From: Lactiplantibacillus xiangfangensis
Lineage (GTDB): Bacteria; Bacillota; Bacilli; Lactobacillales; Lactobacillaceae
Length of the DNA: 64,000 nucleotides
Direction of reading: 5' to 3'
Assembly: GCF_001438845.1 (NCBI RefSeq)
Contig: NZ_JQCL01000057.1
Span: 62,001-126,000, forward strand
The notes under the pieces: model-generated
The model's input: the letters and a program-made list of their open reading frames with translations, nothing else
Database searches by the model: none
Told to the model about the DNA's origin: nothing
Shown: positions 41,161 to 49,510 of the stretch, piece after piece
Layout of the letters: every line of letters begins with the position of its first letter
Numbering within the stretch: the stretch's first letter is position 1
Position numbers and translations under genes: made by a program

Positions 41161-42075
41161 TTATTTCGCGACAATTAATTGGCCGCTGTACGGTTCATCC
41201 AGCAACGTGTGCCCCTGAATGAAGCCATCCAGTGTAAAGGGTAGCTGCTGCGCAATGTCGACGGTTAACTGCCCCGTTCTGAGTAACTTGAATAGCATCT
41301 GCAAGGTGGCCTGATCCGAAATCACATTCGTTGGATGCAGTACCTGGAACCGGATCGACTTACTAGTTGCGGGTAGGTGGGTCGCAAATGACGCGATGGT
41401 CGCGTTAAACTTTGCCATTGCGAGATCGTCCTTACCGTTAGTGTTGTCGTGACTGACGTTGATAATCACGTCGCCCCGGTCTGCTAAAACGTGGACCGGA
41501 TTTTGACGGTCGGGCGCGACAACTTGTTCAACCCCGAGTGCGGTCAACTTGTCAGTAAAGTGCGACGGGGCAATGGCAATGACGTTTGCACCTAGACGCT
41601 GTGCCAACTGGATCGTTAACATTCCGACCATACTGCCGGCACCTTGGACGATCACGGTCTGATCCTTCTGGACGTCCGCAAAGTAACGGACGGCTTTATA
41701 GGCGGTGATCCCCGGCGTAATTAAACTGGCTGCTTGTGCGGGAGTAACGTCGTTTGGCACCGTCACGGCTAAGTCGCTATCCAGCGTAACTTGCTCAGCG
41801 TAGGTGTGTTGAGCGTGGGCCGCAACGAGGGTTCCAATGTCCAACCCCGTTACCCCGGGACCGACTTTGAGCACCTTGCCCACGACGTCGTGTCCAGGAA
41901 TGGTTGGTAAAACTAAGTCGGTTCCCGTGCCTAGACGTTCGCGGCGGTCCTGGTCGTTCAAATTGACAGCGAGTGTTTCAATAGTAATTTGATTATTAGC
42001 TGGTTCAAGTACCGGTTGAGTAATCGTTTCAAAAACGGCGGGTCCCCCAAATTTACGATAACCATATGCAAGCAT
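41161..42075 (-). CDS. Zinc-type alcohol dehydrogenase-like quinone/enone oxidoreductase
   Basis: 304 residues, medium-chain dehydrogenase fold without the zinc-binding cysteines, so a quinone-oxidoreductase-type enzyme using NADPH. G-H-D-V-V-G-K-V (near 67) is the structural G-H-E-like motif. V-Q-G-A-G-S-M-V-G-M-L-T-I-Q-L-A-Q is the nucleotide-binding helix. The frame runs back to 42153, but ATG 42075 has AAGGAGGGG six bases ahead and gives the family N-terminus M-L-A-Y-G-Y-R-K-F-G-G. It is monocistronic. Substrate unknown; quinones or enones are typical. Confidence 0.88.
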   Translation of the reverse strand: MLAYGYRKFGGPAVFETITQPVLEPANNQITIETLAVNLNDQDRRERLGTGTDLVLPTIPGHDVVGKVLKVGPGVTGLDIGTLVAAHAQHTYAEQVTLDSDLAVTVPNDVTPAQAASLITPGITAYKAVRYFADVQKDQTVIVQGAGSMVGMLTIQLAQRLGANVIAIAPSHFTDKLTALGVEQVVAPDRQNPVHVLADRGDVIINVSHDNTNGKDDLAMAKFNATIASFATHLPATSKSIRFQVLHPTNVISDQATLQMLFKLLRTGQLTVDIAQQLPFTLDGFIQGHTLLDEPYSGQLIVAK

Positions 42076-42195
42076 TAATATCCCCTCCTTGGCAAAAGCA
42101 TGCTTTCGCTTAATTGTAGCGGGGAACCTGCTGAAATCACAAGCGGGTACCATTACTTTCCGGTTTGTGTTTAGTCAATAATAAAAGAAGTGTTT

Positions 42196-43602
42196 TTAGT
42201 TGCTTTGATTGGTAACAGGCGTTTGACGCTTAAGTCCCACACCAGTGAAGCCACTGATGATTGAAAAGATTGGCGATAGTAGGCTAAAGAAGCAGAACGG
42301 CAAGTAAGCCAGCGTTGAAACGCCAAGCGTGTTAGCGGCAAAGGCCCCCGCAACGCCCCATGGAATGAGGTAGTTGATCACTGTACCACCATCTTCTAGT
42401 ACCCGGCTAAGGGCTAAGTTTGCTAGCCCCCGTTGGTTAAAGGTCGATTTAAATGCTTTACCCGGAAGAATAACGGAGAGGTATTGTTCACCGACAAAGA
42501 TATTGACTCCGATTCCGGCTAGGATAGCAGCGGTGACGGTCGCGCCGGTGCCCTTTAAACGTTTAGCTAGTGGGACCATGGCCGTTTGAATCAAGTTGAA
42601 TTTCATTAACAGGCCACCGAGTGAGAGCGTCAGCAAAATGAGTGAAACGGTGCCCATCATGGCGCTAATGCCGCCCCGTGATAAGAGGGCGTCGACACTG
42701 GCATTACCCGTTTTAGCGACAAAGCCGGTTTCAATCATGCCGGCAATTTTGCTCAGCGCAATGTGGGGTTGTTCAATAAAAATCATGACGATGGCCAAGC
42801 CAATGTTCATCAGTAAAGTTGGGATGGCTGGAATTTTAAGTAGGGCGCATGCAAACATCACAATGAGTGGTAAAGCGGCCCACCAACTGATCGTGAAGTT
42901 CTGGTTCAGCACCGTTAAGGTCGTTTGGATTTTACCCAGGTTGTTGCCCGTCGCTGCCCCCGTTCCTAAAACGGTGTACAAGATCAAAGAGACGATGAAG
43001 GCGGGAATTGTAGACCACATTAAGTTGCGAATGTGACTGAATAAGTCGCTTTCAGCGATGGCTGACGCTAAGTTAGTTGAATCGGACAGTGGGGAGGTTT
43101 TATCCCCAAAGATGGCGCCGGAAATAATGGCACCGGCGACTAACGCTGGGTCGATCCCCATGGTGGTCCCGATACCAAATAAGGCAATCCCGATGGTCGA
43201 GATAATGGTAAAGGCGCTCCCGATAGACGTTCCGATGATGGCACAAACGAGGAAAACGGACGGAACGAACCACTTCACGGAAATCAGGTTAAACCCAAAA
43301 ACCATCATGGAAGGGATGATTCCGGCAGCAATCCAGACGCTGATTAGCGCTCCGATTAGTAAGAAAATAAAGATGGGGATGATCCCGGTCTTGATCCCGT
43401 CGACGATGCCACTGTGAATGTCGTCCCAGTGGGCGCCCCGAATGCGAGCCCAGAGAATGACTAAGGCAATAACTAAGATAACAGGGGTCTGTGGTGAGAG
43501 CCCGAATTTAATTACGCCGAGTCCCATAATTGCTAACATGATGAGTAAGACGGTTAAGGATTCTGGTAGGTGAACTGGCCGCCATCGTTTTGAATTTTCC
43601 AT
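42196..43602 (-). CDS. NhaC-family antiporter-like transporter, probable tyrosine transporter
   Basis: 468 residues with about eleven membrane helices. G-D-K-T-S-P-L-S-D-S-T-N-L-A is the NhaC family signature. The open frame extends into the leader, but ATG 43602 with AAGGAGTG six bases ahead is the start. NhaC members are named Na+/H+ antiporters, but those behind tyrosine T-boxes in Firmicutes have been proposed as tyrosine transporters. The T-box directly upstream here has a TAC specifier. So amino-acid transport is the better inference; direct evidence is lacking. Confidence 0.88.
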   Translation of the reverse strand: MENSKRWRPVHLPESLTVLLIMLAIMGLGVIKFGLSPQTPVILVIALVILWARIRGAHWDDIHSGIVDGIKTGIIPIFIFLLIGALISVWIAAGIIPSMMVFGFNLISVKWFVPSVFLVCAIIGTSIGSAFTIISTIGIALFGIGTTMGIDPALVAGAIISGAIFGDKTSPLSDSTNLASAIAESDLFSHIRNLMWSTIPAFIVSLILYTVLGTGAATGNNLGKIQTTLTVLNQNFTISWWAALPLIVMFACALLKIPAIPTLLMNIGLAIVMIFIEQPHIALSKIAGMIETGFVAKTGNASVDALLSRGGISAMMGTVSLILLTLSLGGLLMKFNLIQTAMVPLAKRLKGTGATVTAAILAGIGVNIFVGEQYLSVILPGKAFKSTFNQRGLANLALSRVLEDGGTVINYLIPWGVAGAFAANTLGVSTLAYLPFCFFSLLSPIFSIISGFTGVGLKRQTPVTNQSN

Positions 43603-43630
43603 AATTAACACTCCTTTTATTTGGCTATAA

Positions 43631-43870
43631 AAAAATCGTCCCCGTTGCAATTATTGCAACAGGGACGATTGATTAGACCGTGGTACCACCCAGCTTGAGC
43701 CGCAAAATCGGCTCCACTCACTAGCAGTTAACGGGTCTAGTTATTATCCGCCGGGCGTACCCGGACTGTACCTACCGTATTTCATCGTAATTAGCCTGAT
43801 CGGTTCGCAGCAACCACCGACTTTCTGACACACAGCTAATCCGCTACTTAAGAGTAGGGTTATCGTTCGT
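43631..43870 (-). promoter_or_regulatory. T-box riboswitch, TAC (Tyr) specifier
   Basis: On the minus strand, stem I shows AGTA on the 5' side and GAA-A-TAC-G on the 3' side, placing the specifier TAC at 43779-43777. The T-box core TGGGTGGTACCACGG is at 43692-43678. The terminator hairpin AATCGTCCCTGTTGCAA / TTGCAACGGGGACGATT with a T run ends at 43631. Uncharged tRNA-Tyr should allow read-through into the NhaC-type gene. Confidence 0.92.
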
Positions 43871-44052
43871 TATTTGATTATTGTGTGATGATAGCATGCT
43901 TGATTTGAAACGTCAACTAACGAATAAATTTATTAATTTTAAAATGGCTAGTCGTGGAGGCGCCCGATAGTTGATAAATATGGTAAATAACCGTTAAGTA
44001 ATGGCTGATAGACAGTACGTGAGTATAGGTAAAATGATAAAATAGCCGTAAG

Positions 44053-44066
44053 TGTAAGCGGTTTAA
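44053..44066 (+). promoter_or_regulatory. cre-like site before the second glucosidase
   Basis: TGTAAGCGGTTTAA matches the CcpA consensus except at the two last positions. It lies about 50 bp ahead of the start codon. The rest of the gap from the T-box shows no gene. Confidence 0.55.
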
Positions 44067-44117
44067 AATAAAGAATTAAAGCGTACGCCAGTATAAAAAA
44101 TTTAAGGAGTGATTGTA

Positions 44118-45791
44118 ATGACTAACCCATGGTGGCAATCAGCCGTCGTTTATCAAATTTATCCCCGTTCATTTCAAGATTCAAACGGTGACGGTATCGG
44201 TGACTTGCCCGGGATTACGCAACGTCTGAACTATGTGAAACGGTTAGGGGCCGATGTGATTTGGCTCAACCCAATCTACCGGTCGCCCGGTGTTGATAAC
44301 GGGTATGATATTAGCGATTATTACGACATTAACCCGGAATTTGGCACGATGGCTGACTTTGATCAGCTTCTAGCGACCGCCCACGAGAAGGGCTTGAAGA
44401 TCATGATGGATATCGTGGTCAACCACTCTTCTAATCAGAATAAGTGGTTCAAAGAGAGTGCTAAGAGCCGTGATAATGCATATTCCGATTATTACATTTG
44501 GCGTGATCCAGTCGATGGTCACGCGCCCAATAATTGGGGTGGCTTCTTTGGCGGTTCCGTCTGGGAATACGTCGAAAGTCGTCAACAGTACTATCTGCAT
44601 TCATTTGCCGTGGAACAACCCGACCTGAATTGGGAAAATCCAAAATTGCGGCAATCCGTGTACGACATGATGAATTTTTGGGTCAATAAAGGTGTCGATG
44701 GTTTTCGCCTCGACGTCATTAACTTGATTTCCAAACCCGCCAGCTTTGCGGACGGTCAGCCAAACGACGGTGAACCGTACGCGGACATTGGTCCAATCAT
44801 CGCTAATGGTCCCCGTTTGAACGAATATTTACAGGAAATGAATAAACAAGTCTTTGCGGGTCACGATTTAATCACGGTTGGTGAGACACCGAACGCTACT
44901 GTAAGCGACGCACAACGGCTCGCAGGCTTAAACGAACATGAACTGAACATGGTATTTGAATTTGAACACATGGGTCTGGATGGCAATCCTAATCCACAGT
45001 TAGGCAAGTGGAATGATCAACCCGTCAAGTTAGTTGACCTCAAGCAGTCAATGACCAAGTGGCAAAACGGATTACACGGCACCGCGTGGAATAGCCTCTA
45101 TTGGAATAATCATGATCAGCCCCGGATTGTTTCCCGGTTTGGTGACGAACGGCCAGCTTACCGGCAACGTTCTGCTAAGATGCTAGCGACGTTGCTGCAC
45201 TTCTTACAGGGGACCCCTTATGTCTACGAGGGTGAAGAATTAGGGATGACTAACGCCCATTTCACCAAGCTGTCCGATTACCAAGATTTGGAATCAATCA
45301 ACGCTTATCACCATTTTGTGGATGAAGAGGGCGTCCTTTCGGCGGATACGATGTTACGTTATTTGGCCAATTGTTCACGGGATAACGCACGGACACCGAT
45401 GCAGTGGAATGGGGCGTTAAACGCCGGTTTCTCGAATGCTAAGCCGTGGCTACCAGTTAACCCAAATCACAACCACATCAACGCAGAGGCGGCCCAGGTG
45501 ACCCCCAATTCGACGTTTAGTTATTACCAGCACTTAATCAAGCTACGTCATCAGTTACCGGTTATCACCACGGGTAAGTATCAATTGTTATTAGCTGACG
45601 ACACTTCGGTTTATGCTTATACGCGTCAAACGGATGATCAGACCTTACTAGTCATCTGTAATTTCACGCCGGAAACCCAAACGCGTCACTTTGAACAACT
45701 ACCAGCGGATGCAAGGTTACTCATCAGTAATTACGATGATGACCACGGTGATACGTTACGTGCTTACGAAGCTAAGGTTTACTATTATTAA
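44118..45791 (+). CDS. Alpha-glucosidase / oligo-1,6-glucosidase, GH13, second copy
   Basis: 557 residues. Catalytic residues are D199 (F-R-L-D-V), E256 (V-G-E-T-P) and D333 (N-N-H-D-Q-P); region I reads D-I-V-V-N-H-S-S. The same family as the gene at 29097, with different loop sequences (V-I-N in place of F-I-H after the nucleophile), so linkage preference may differ. GTG 44109 overlaps AAGGAG, hence ATG 44118 is used. It is monocistronic with a cre-like site, followed by a type B structured element. Confidence 0.92.
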   Translation: MTNPWWQSAVVYQIYPRSFQDSNGDGIGDLPGITQRLNYVKRLGADVIWLNPIYRSPGVDNGYDISDYYDINPEFGTMADFDQLLATAHEKGLKIMMDIVVNHSSNQNKWFKESAKSRDNAYSDYYIWRDPVDGHAPNNWGGFFGGSVWEYVESRQQYYLHSFAVEQPDLNWENPKLRQSVYDMMNFWVNKGVDGFRLDVINLISKPASFADGQPNDGEPYADIGPIIANGPRLNEYLQEMNKQVFAGHDLITVGETPNATVSDAQRLAGLNEHELNMVFEFEHMGLDGNPNPQLGKWNDQPVKLVDLKQSMTKWQNGLHGTAWNSLYWNNHDQPRIVSRFGDERPAYRQRSAKMLATLLHFLQGTPYVYEGEELGMTNAHFTKLSDYQDLESINAYHHFVDEEGVLSADTMLRYLANCSRDNARTPMQWNGALNAGFSNAKPWLPVNPNHNHINAEAAQVTPNSTFSYYQHLIKLRHQLPVITTGKYQLLLADDTSVYAYTRQTDDQTLLVICNFTPETQTRHFEQLPADARLLISNYDDDHGDTLRAYEAKVYYY

Positions 45792-45845
45792 AAATAAAGG
45801 TCGAAAGATTTACTGCGTGACGGTCGATTTTGAAATTGCCGCTCT

Positions 45846-46005
45846 GCCGAGCAGAATCGGTGTGCTGTGAGGGACGGTCTCAGCCAAAGGACGGTCTGAG
45901 ACCTCAATTCAAAGCCGATAGCCCACGTCTTTGAATTGCCCGGCAACATTGGCCGTAAGACCCGCTGGTCAATGTTGCCGCCACTGCACATCAATCCTGC
46001 TCGAC
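45846..46005. repeat. Multi-branched inverted-repeat element, type B, copy 2
   Basis: Outer arms 45846-45869 and 45982-46005 pair along 24 bases with a few mismatches. Inner hairpins: GTCTCAG/CTGAGAC, ATTCAAAG/CTTTGAAT (45917-45946) and CAACATT/AATGTTG (45954-45977). Relative to copy 1, stems have compensating changes (C-G to A-T in the middle hairpin) and loops are conserved. The same C-A mismatch and G-T wobble occur in both outer stems. Confidence 0.8.
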
Positions 46006-46060
46006 TTCGCTAAATTCAGTTTTACTATTGTGAATAGGTTAAATTTGTTGAATGCTCGGA

Positions 46061-46232
46061 GGTTGCCACTGATAGCATCGATCGTGATGGTGGCGTTTGG
46101 GCGGTGGCTTTTCCGGCCTTACGCCACGGACGGTCCGGAACAATTGTGGTCTTTGCAATTGATCCGGGCGAGGGTTAAGACCGTTTCTCAGGCTTAACCC
46201 GGTCCCACGACCGCATGTTATCAGTGGCAGCC
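46061..46232. repeat. Multi-branched inverted-repeat element, type C
   Basis: Outer arms GGTTGCCACTGATA and TATCAGTGGCAGCC (ends 46061 and 46232) pair with one wobble and extend further. Internal hairpins are GTGGCGT/ACGCCAC, CCGGAaCAATTG/CAATTGaTCCGG, and a perfect GGGTTAAG/CTTAACCC (46172-46200). The layout is like type B, but the sequence is different. Confidence 0.7.
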
Positions 46233-46293
46233 GGACTAGGTAATTGATACTGTGGGATTAATTCAAATTTTTATCTTACAATGTTTAGAAACT

Positions 46294-46343
46294 AAAAATC
46301 GTGCGTTCAGAATTGTCATAATGATTCTGAACGCACGATTTTT
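46294..46343. terminator. Terminator of the LysR gene (bidirectional)
   Basis: AAAAATCGTGCGTTCAGAAT pairs with ATTCTGAACGCACGATTTTT around a short loop. Confidence 0.95.
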
Positions 46344-46353
46344 AAATGTTAAA

Positions 46354-47259
46354 TTATTGTTCTTGAACGGCTTCATCGGCCTCGAAAGTTTTTTCGATAA
46401 TATCCATGACTTGTTTGAATAAGCCAATTGGAAATTGGTGGGCCCGGCGAATCAAATTGATATGAACACTTGGAACTTGAACATCCTCAATTGGAATTTC
46501 AACCAAGTCGCTCTGTGCTGGGGCAGTGATGTCCGAGACAAAACCGAGGGCTAAGTCTTCTTGAACTAGGCCACTGACAAGCGTGCTACTATCGGATTCA
46601 AAGAGCACTTGTGGTTTGATGGAGAGTTGTTCAGCTAATTGATGGAAAACTAATTTGTTTAGATAAGTAGCGTTTAAAATAACAAAGGGTGATTTTAAAG
46701 CCTCTTCAAACGTTGGGTGTTCCATTTTTGCTAATGGATGTTCAGGACTGGCAAGAATTTTGAACTTAAATGGTCGTAACGGGGTGACCGCTAGTCGTTC
46801 ATCTAAAGTTTGATCCAGGTTACCGCTGATTGCTAAGTCGAGTTGACCACCTAAAACTTGTTTGACCAGTTGGTTAGCGCCCATTTCAACGGTATGGACG
46901 CTACTAAGTAAGTCTTGTTCCAAAATTGGCTTGGTCAGGGCCGGTAAGTAATGTTCACTGACGGAAGGTTCAATGCCGAGCCGAAGCGTATGTTGACGCA
47001 AGTGGCTGATCGATTCATTGACGTGCTGCCAGTTAGAAATAATATCGTTAGCGGCTAATAAAAGTTGTTGACCACTAGGCGTTAGCACTAGCGCCTTGGT
47101 CTTAGCTTGACGAAAGAAGAGCGTTGTTTGGAAATGCCGTTCGAGACGCTTGATTGCTTGCGAAATGGTTGGCTGGCTTACATGAAAATCGGCCGCCGTT
47201 TGCGTGTAACTTTGTGTACTAATTAAACGTTGAAAATAGTACAGATCCTTAATATTCAT
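46354..47259 (-). CDS. LysR-family transcriptional regulator
   Basis: 301 residues. N-terminal winged helix: L-Y-Y-F-Q-R-L-I-S-T-Q-S-Y-T-Q-T-A, V-S-Q-P-T-I-S-Q-A-I-K-R-L-E. A two-lobed effector domain covers about 90-295. It resembles the malolactic regulator MleR group in its N-terminus, but no mle genes are near. Upstream lies GTTAATCAT-aac-ATGATTAAC (47369-47389), a good autoregulatory site candidate. The target is unknown because the far side of that site is a gene-free region. Confidence 0.9.
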   Translation of the reverse strand: MNIKDLYYFQRLISTQSYTQTAADFHVSQPTISQAIKRLERHFQTTLFFRQAKTKALVLTPSGQQLLLAANDIISNWQHVNESISHLRQHTLRLGIEPSVSEHYLPALTKPILEQDLLSSVHTVEMGANQLVKQVLGGQLDLAISGNLDQTLDERLAVTPLRPFKFKILASPEHPLAKMEHPTFEEALKSPFVILNATYLNKLVFHQLAEQLSIKPQVLFESDSSTLVSGLVQEDLALGFVSDITAPAQSDLVEIPIEDVQVPSVHINLIRRAHQFPIGLFKQVMDIIEKTFEADEAVQEQ

Positions 47260-47368
47260 GAAAATGTAGCTTCCATAAAAATTATTAATGTTGTTTTAGC
47301 AATTAATAATCACAAATAAGCAGGCCTCAACCCGAAGATGATTATCAAATAGATTTATCATATGACAA

Positions 47369-47389
47369 GTTAATCATAACATGATTAAC
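47369..47389. promoter_or_regulatory. Perfect inverted repeat GTTAATCAT-aac-ATGATTAAC
   Basis: Nine-base arms stand 110 bp upstream of the lysR start, with a half-site GTTAATCAT again at 47407-47415. A candidate LysR operator. Confidence 0.5.
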
Positions 47390-47419
47390 GATTCGAAAGT
47401 GGTACCGTTAATCATAGTC

Positions 47420-48218
47420 GTAATGATTGGGTGCTGTCAACGATAATGGTTGAGGTATTGAAACTATTATGATTATTAATAATACCAAAAACATCGATTG
47501 GTCTAGGTGCCGTTACAATAGGATTTACCTTTTTTTACCATAGCTTTGGTTTATTAGTTGAGGTGTTGTTGGATCATCATTTACTTTTAAGAGCCAAATG
47601 GTGGAATAACAAGCTAATAAAGCGGTAATTAGGTGAAAACTGAACTTAAAGTTAAGGTGTTCAACGGATAAACGAAATTTATAATGATAATTTATAAATT
47701 AAAGTCTTTAAGCTTATGAATTTTAAGCAACAAGGACTTTGTATAAAAATTAGTTATCAGTTAAGGTGGTGTCATATATCAGCTGATAAACGAAACAGTG
47801 GGCTAAAAAGTTGAATACTGATTGGAGCCGTGCGGTTTCAGACGAACATCCGCGATTATAGTGAAATTAAAGTTAACCCCTTTAAACTATAAACCGAACG
47901 AATAAGAACAAGCGCCATTATTTTTGATAATTGCAACTGAACAATAACTTGCGCAAAAGATTATAAAAAACAGTTATCGGTTAAGGGGCTGTTTTAGTTT
48001 TGAAATGGCCGCTGGGACAATTAATGTCCCAATAGCAAACTAGTCAAATTTAGCGATGAACCCCAGGTAACTATTTCAACTTAACATAATTAATTATAAT
48101 ACTAAAGGAATTAAAAAGGTTAAAAATGCCGAAATAACAGTCGGTTAGTTAATTGGGTATAATTATTACTTATACAAGTGACTGAACGAACGTCAAATTA
48201 CTAGTAACGACGCGTGTA
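47420..48218. other. Gene-free region of about 0.8 kb with degenerate direct repeats
   Basis: No reading frame with a plausible ribosome site. The stretch TATAAAAA...AGTTATC-GTTAAGG occurs twice (about 47742 and 47961), and GATAAACGAAA twice (about 47667 and 47784). A 60-bp piece at about 47998-48058 has the left end TTTTGAAAT-GCCGCT and the TTTAGCG tail seen around the type B element, so it may be a remnant of one. AT-rich throughout. Confidence 0.5.
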
Positions 48219-48270
48219 AACTAAAACGCTTAGCAAATCCGATCTGGGATCTGCTAAGCGTTTTAGTTTT
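48219..48270. terminator. Strong bidirectional terminator
   Basis: AACTAAAACGCTTAGCA (48219-48235) pairs perfectly with TGCTAAGCGTTTTAGTT (48252-48268). It ends the tiny-peptide gene on the minus strand. Confidence 0.92.
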
Positions 48271-48283
48271 TATAACGGTCAGC

Positions 48284-48415
48284 CTAACGACGGTTTTGCG
48301 GACGACGTTGATCGTGTTTGATTCTGACTGATTGGGCAGCGGGTACGCGATTACTGGCAGCAACACCAGCAACGGCTGCTAAGCCGGCTGCGACTAAAAG
48401 ACCTGCTAATAACAT
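48284..48415 (-). CDS. Tiny single-pass membrane peptide (43 aa)
   Basis: ATG 48415 has a near-ideal AAGGAGGGG upstream, and a strong terminator follows the stop. The product is a hydrophobic helix (M-L-L-A-G-L-L-V-A-A-G-L-A-A-V-A-G-V), then a basic tail with Q-S-V-R-I-K-H-D-Q-R-R. The layout and tail resemble the peptide at 2412-2537. It is 91 bp downstream of an HTH-TPR regulator in the same direction. It could be a membrane peptide, a type I-toxin-like peptide or a signal; no family is recognised. Confidence 0.7.
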   Translation of the reverse strand: MLLAGLLVAAGLAAVAGVAASNRVPAAQSVRIKHDQRRPQNRR

Positions 48416-48506
48416 GGACAGCCCCTCCTTAATTGTTCAAACCACGTCTTTGATACTTGCAAGTTTAGGTGATTAACTTAACAAATGCAATTATTTTGCC
48501 GGGTTC

Positions 48507-49349
48507 TTAAATTGAACTTGAATAACTTGAAATTTTCTTAAGTAATTGCTTGTTATTGTTGATACGTGCAAAGGCAGTTGCGTCGTTCAGGTATTCTTGA
48601 ACTTTGCTTGGCTCGCCGATGAGTTGTGCTTGTAAAAACTTGATCCAAGCAGCGTAGTAGGTCACGTGAAAACGGGAACAGATGTTAATGCCGTAATCCA
48701 ACAGTTTCAAACTTTGGGTCGGCTGGTCAATGCTGGCGTAGAAGTTACCAGTATAGTAGGCCAAGTTAATGACCCGCCAGACGCTCGCCGTGGTTTCTAA
48801 GGGCAGGTTAGGTAAAGCGTGTCGGACTTTTTCAAAGTAGTACTGGGCCTTGTTAGGGTCATGGTTAAACTGATAAGCAATCCCAGTGCCACAGTAAGCT
48901 AACTGGGTATAGATTGTTGTGTGCGATTCGTCAAGATCAGTAATAATCTGATCGAAGTTGAACAGGACGTCGCTGATCGGGTGATGGTTCAAAGCGGCCA
49001 CGTATCCCTTTAAATAACAATATTGGAGCTTTGTTTCGCGGTCATGCCGGGGATCATCAGCAATTTTAGCTAATAAAGTTTCGGCATCACGATATTCACT
49101 GGTAATTAAATCAAATTCAATTTTTTCAAGCACCTTTAATACCGCTGCGTCAGCAACCCGTTCCGTTGGAAAAACATCTTCTAATTGGAGATTTAAGCGC
49201 TGACAGAGTTGTGCCACAATCCGAATTGCGGGCGCTTTGCCGTTGTTTTCAAACTTACTGAGGGTGGCTTGGGTACAAATGCCCTCAGCTAAGGCTTTTT
49301 GGGATAAACCCAAAGCTTTGCGGCGGGCAATAAATAGTTCGATATTCAA
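48507..49349 (-). CDS. XRE-type HTH regulator with TPR-like C-terminus (Rgg/RNPP-like)
   Basis: 280 residues. The N-terminal helix-turn-helix (1-60) reads R-K-A-L-G-L-S-Q-K-A-L-A-E-G-I-C-T-Q-A-T-L-S-K-F-E-N. Residues 70-280 are helical repeats of the TPR kind. This is the layout of Rgg/PlcR-like cytoplasmic peptide-responsive regulators, though many non-peptide sensors share it. The start follows AAGGAAG. The tiny peptide gene downstream is a possible, unproven partner. Confidence 0.82.
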   Translation of the reverse strand: MNIELFIARRKALGLSQKALAEGICTQATLSKFENNGKAPAIRIVAQLCQRLNLQLEDVFPTERVADAAVLKVLEKIEFDLITSEYRDAETLLAKIADDPRHDRETKLQYCYLKGYVAALNHHPISDVLFNFDQIITDLDESHTTIYTQLAYCGTGIAYQFNHDPNKAQYYFEKVRHALPNLPLETTASVWRVINLAYYTGNFYASIDQPTQSLKLLDYGINICSRFHVTYYAAWIKFLQAQLIGEPSKVQEYLNDATAFARINNNKQLLKKISSYSSSI

Positions 49350-49510
49350 GTTGACACTTCCTTTTTACCAAACTAAAGCAGTTTTGTAAAACGCTTTCAA
49401 TGTCAATTTAACACCGTTAATATAATCTTGTCAATATTTATACGTAATAAAAATTATTCTTAAAATATATAAATCTAATTACAAATAATATAATCAAAGC
49501 GTGCCAACGG

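Noticed and set aside
42374-43417. Three plus-strand frames (71, 146 and 119 codons) opposite the NhaC-type gene
   Set aside because: Composition is that of reversed membrane-protein codons; there are no ribosome sites.
45788-46197. Frames of 68 and 88 codons across the structured elements after the second glucosidase
   Set aside because: Same reason: the sequence is a set of inverted repeats, with no Shine-Dalgarno and no family resemblance.
40300-46300. CRISPR array suggested by repeated palindromes
   Set aside because: There are only two or three long elements with nested stems. There are no short regularly spaced repeats, no unique spacers and no cas genes.
48507-48660. A third parS-like CACGTGAAA inside the HTH-TPR gene region (about 48663)
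   Set aside because: Only half of the palindrome is present (TCACGTGAAAACGGG) and it lies in coding sequence.
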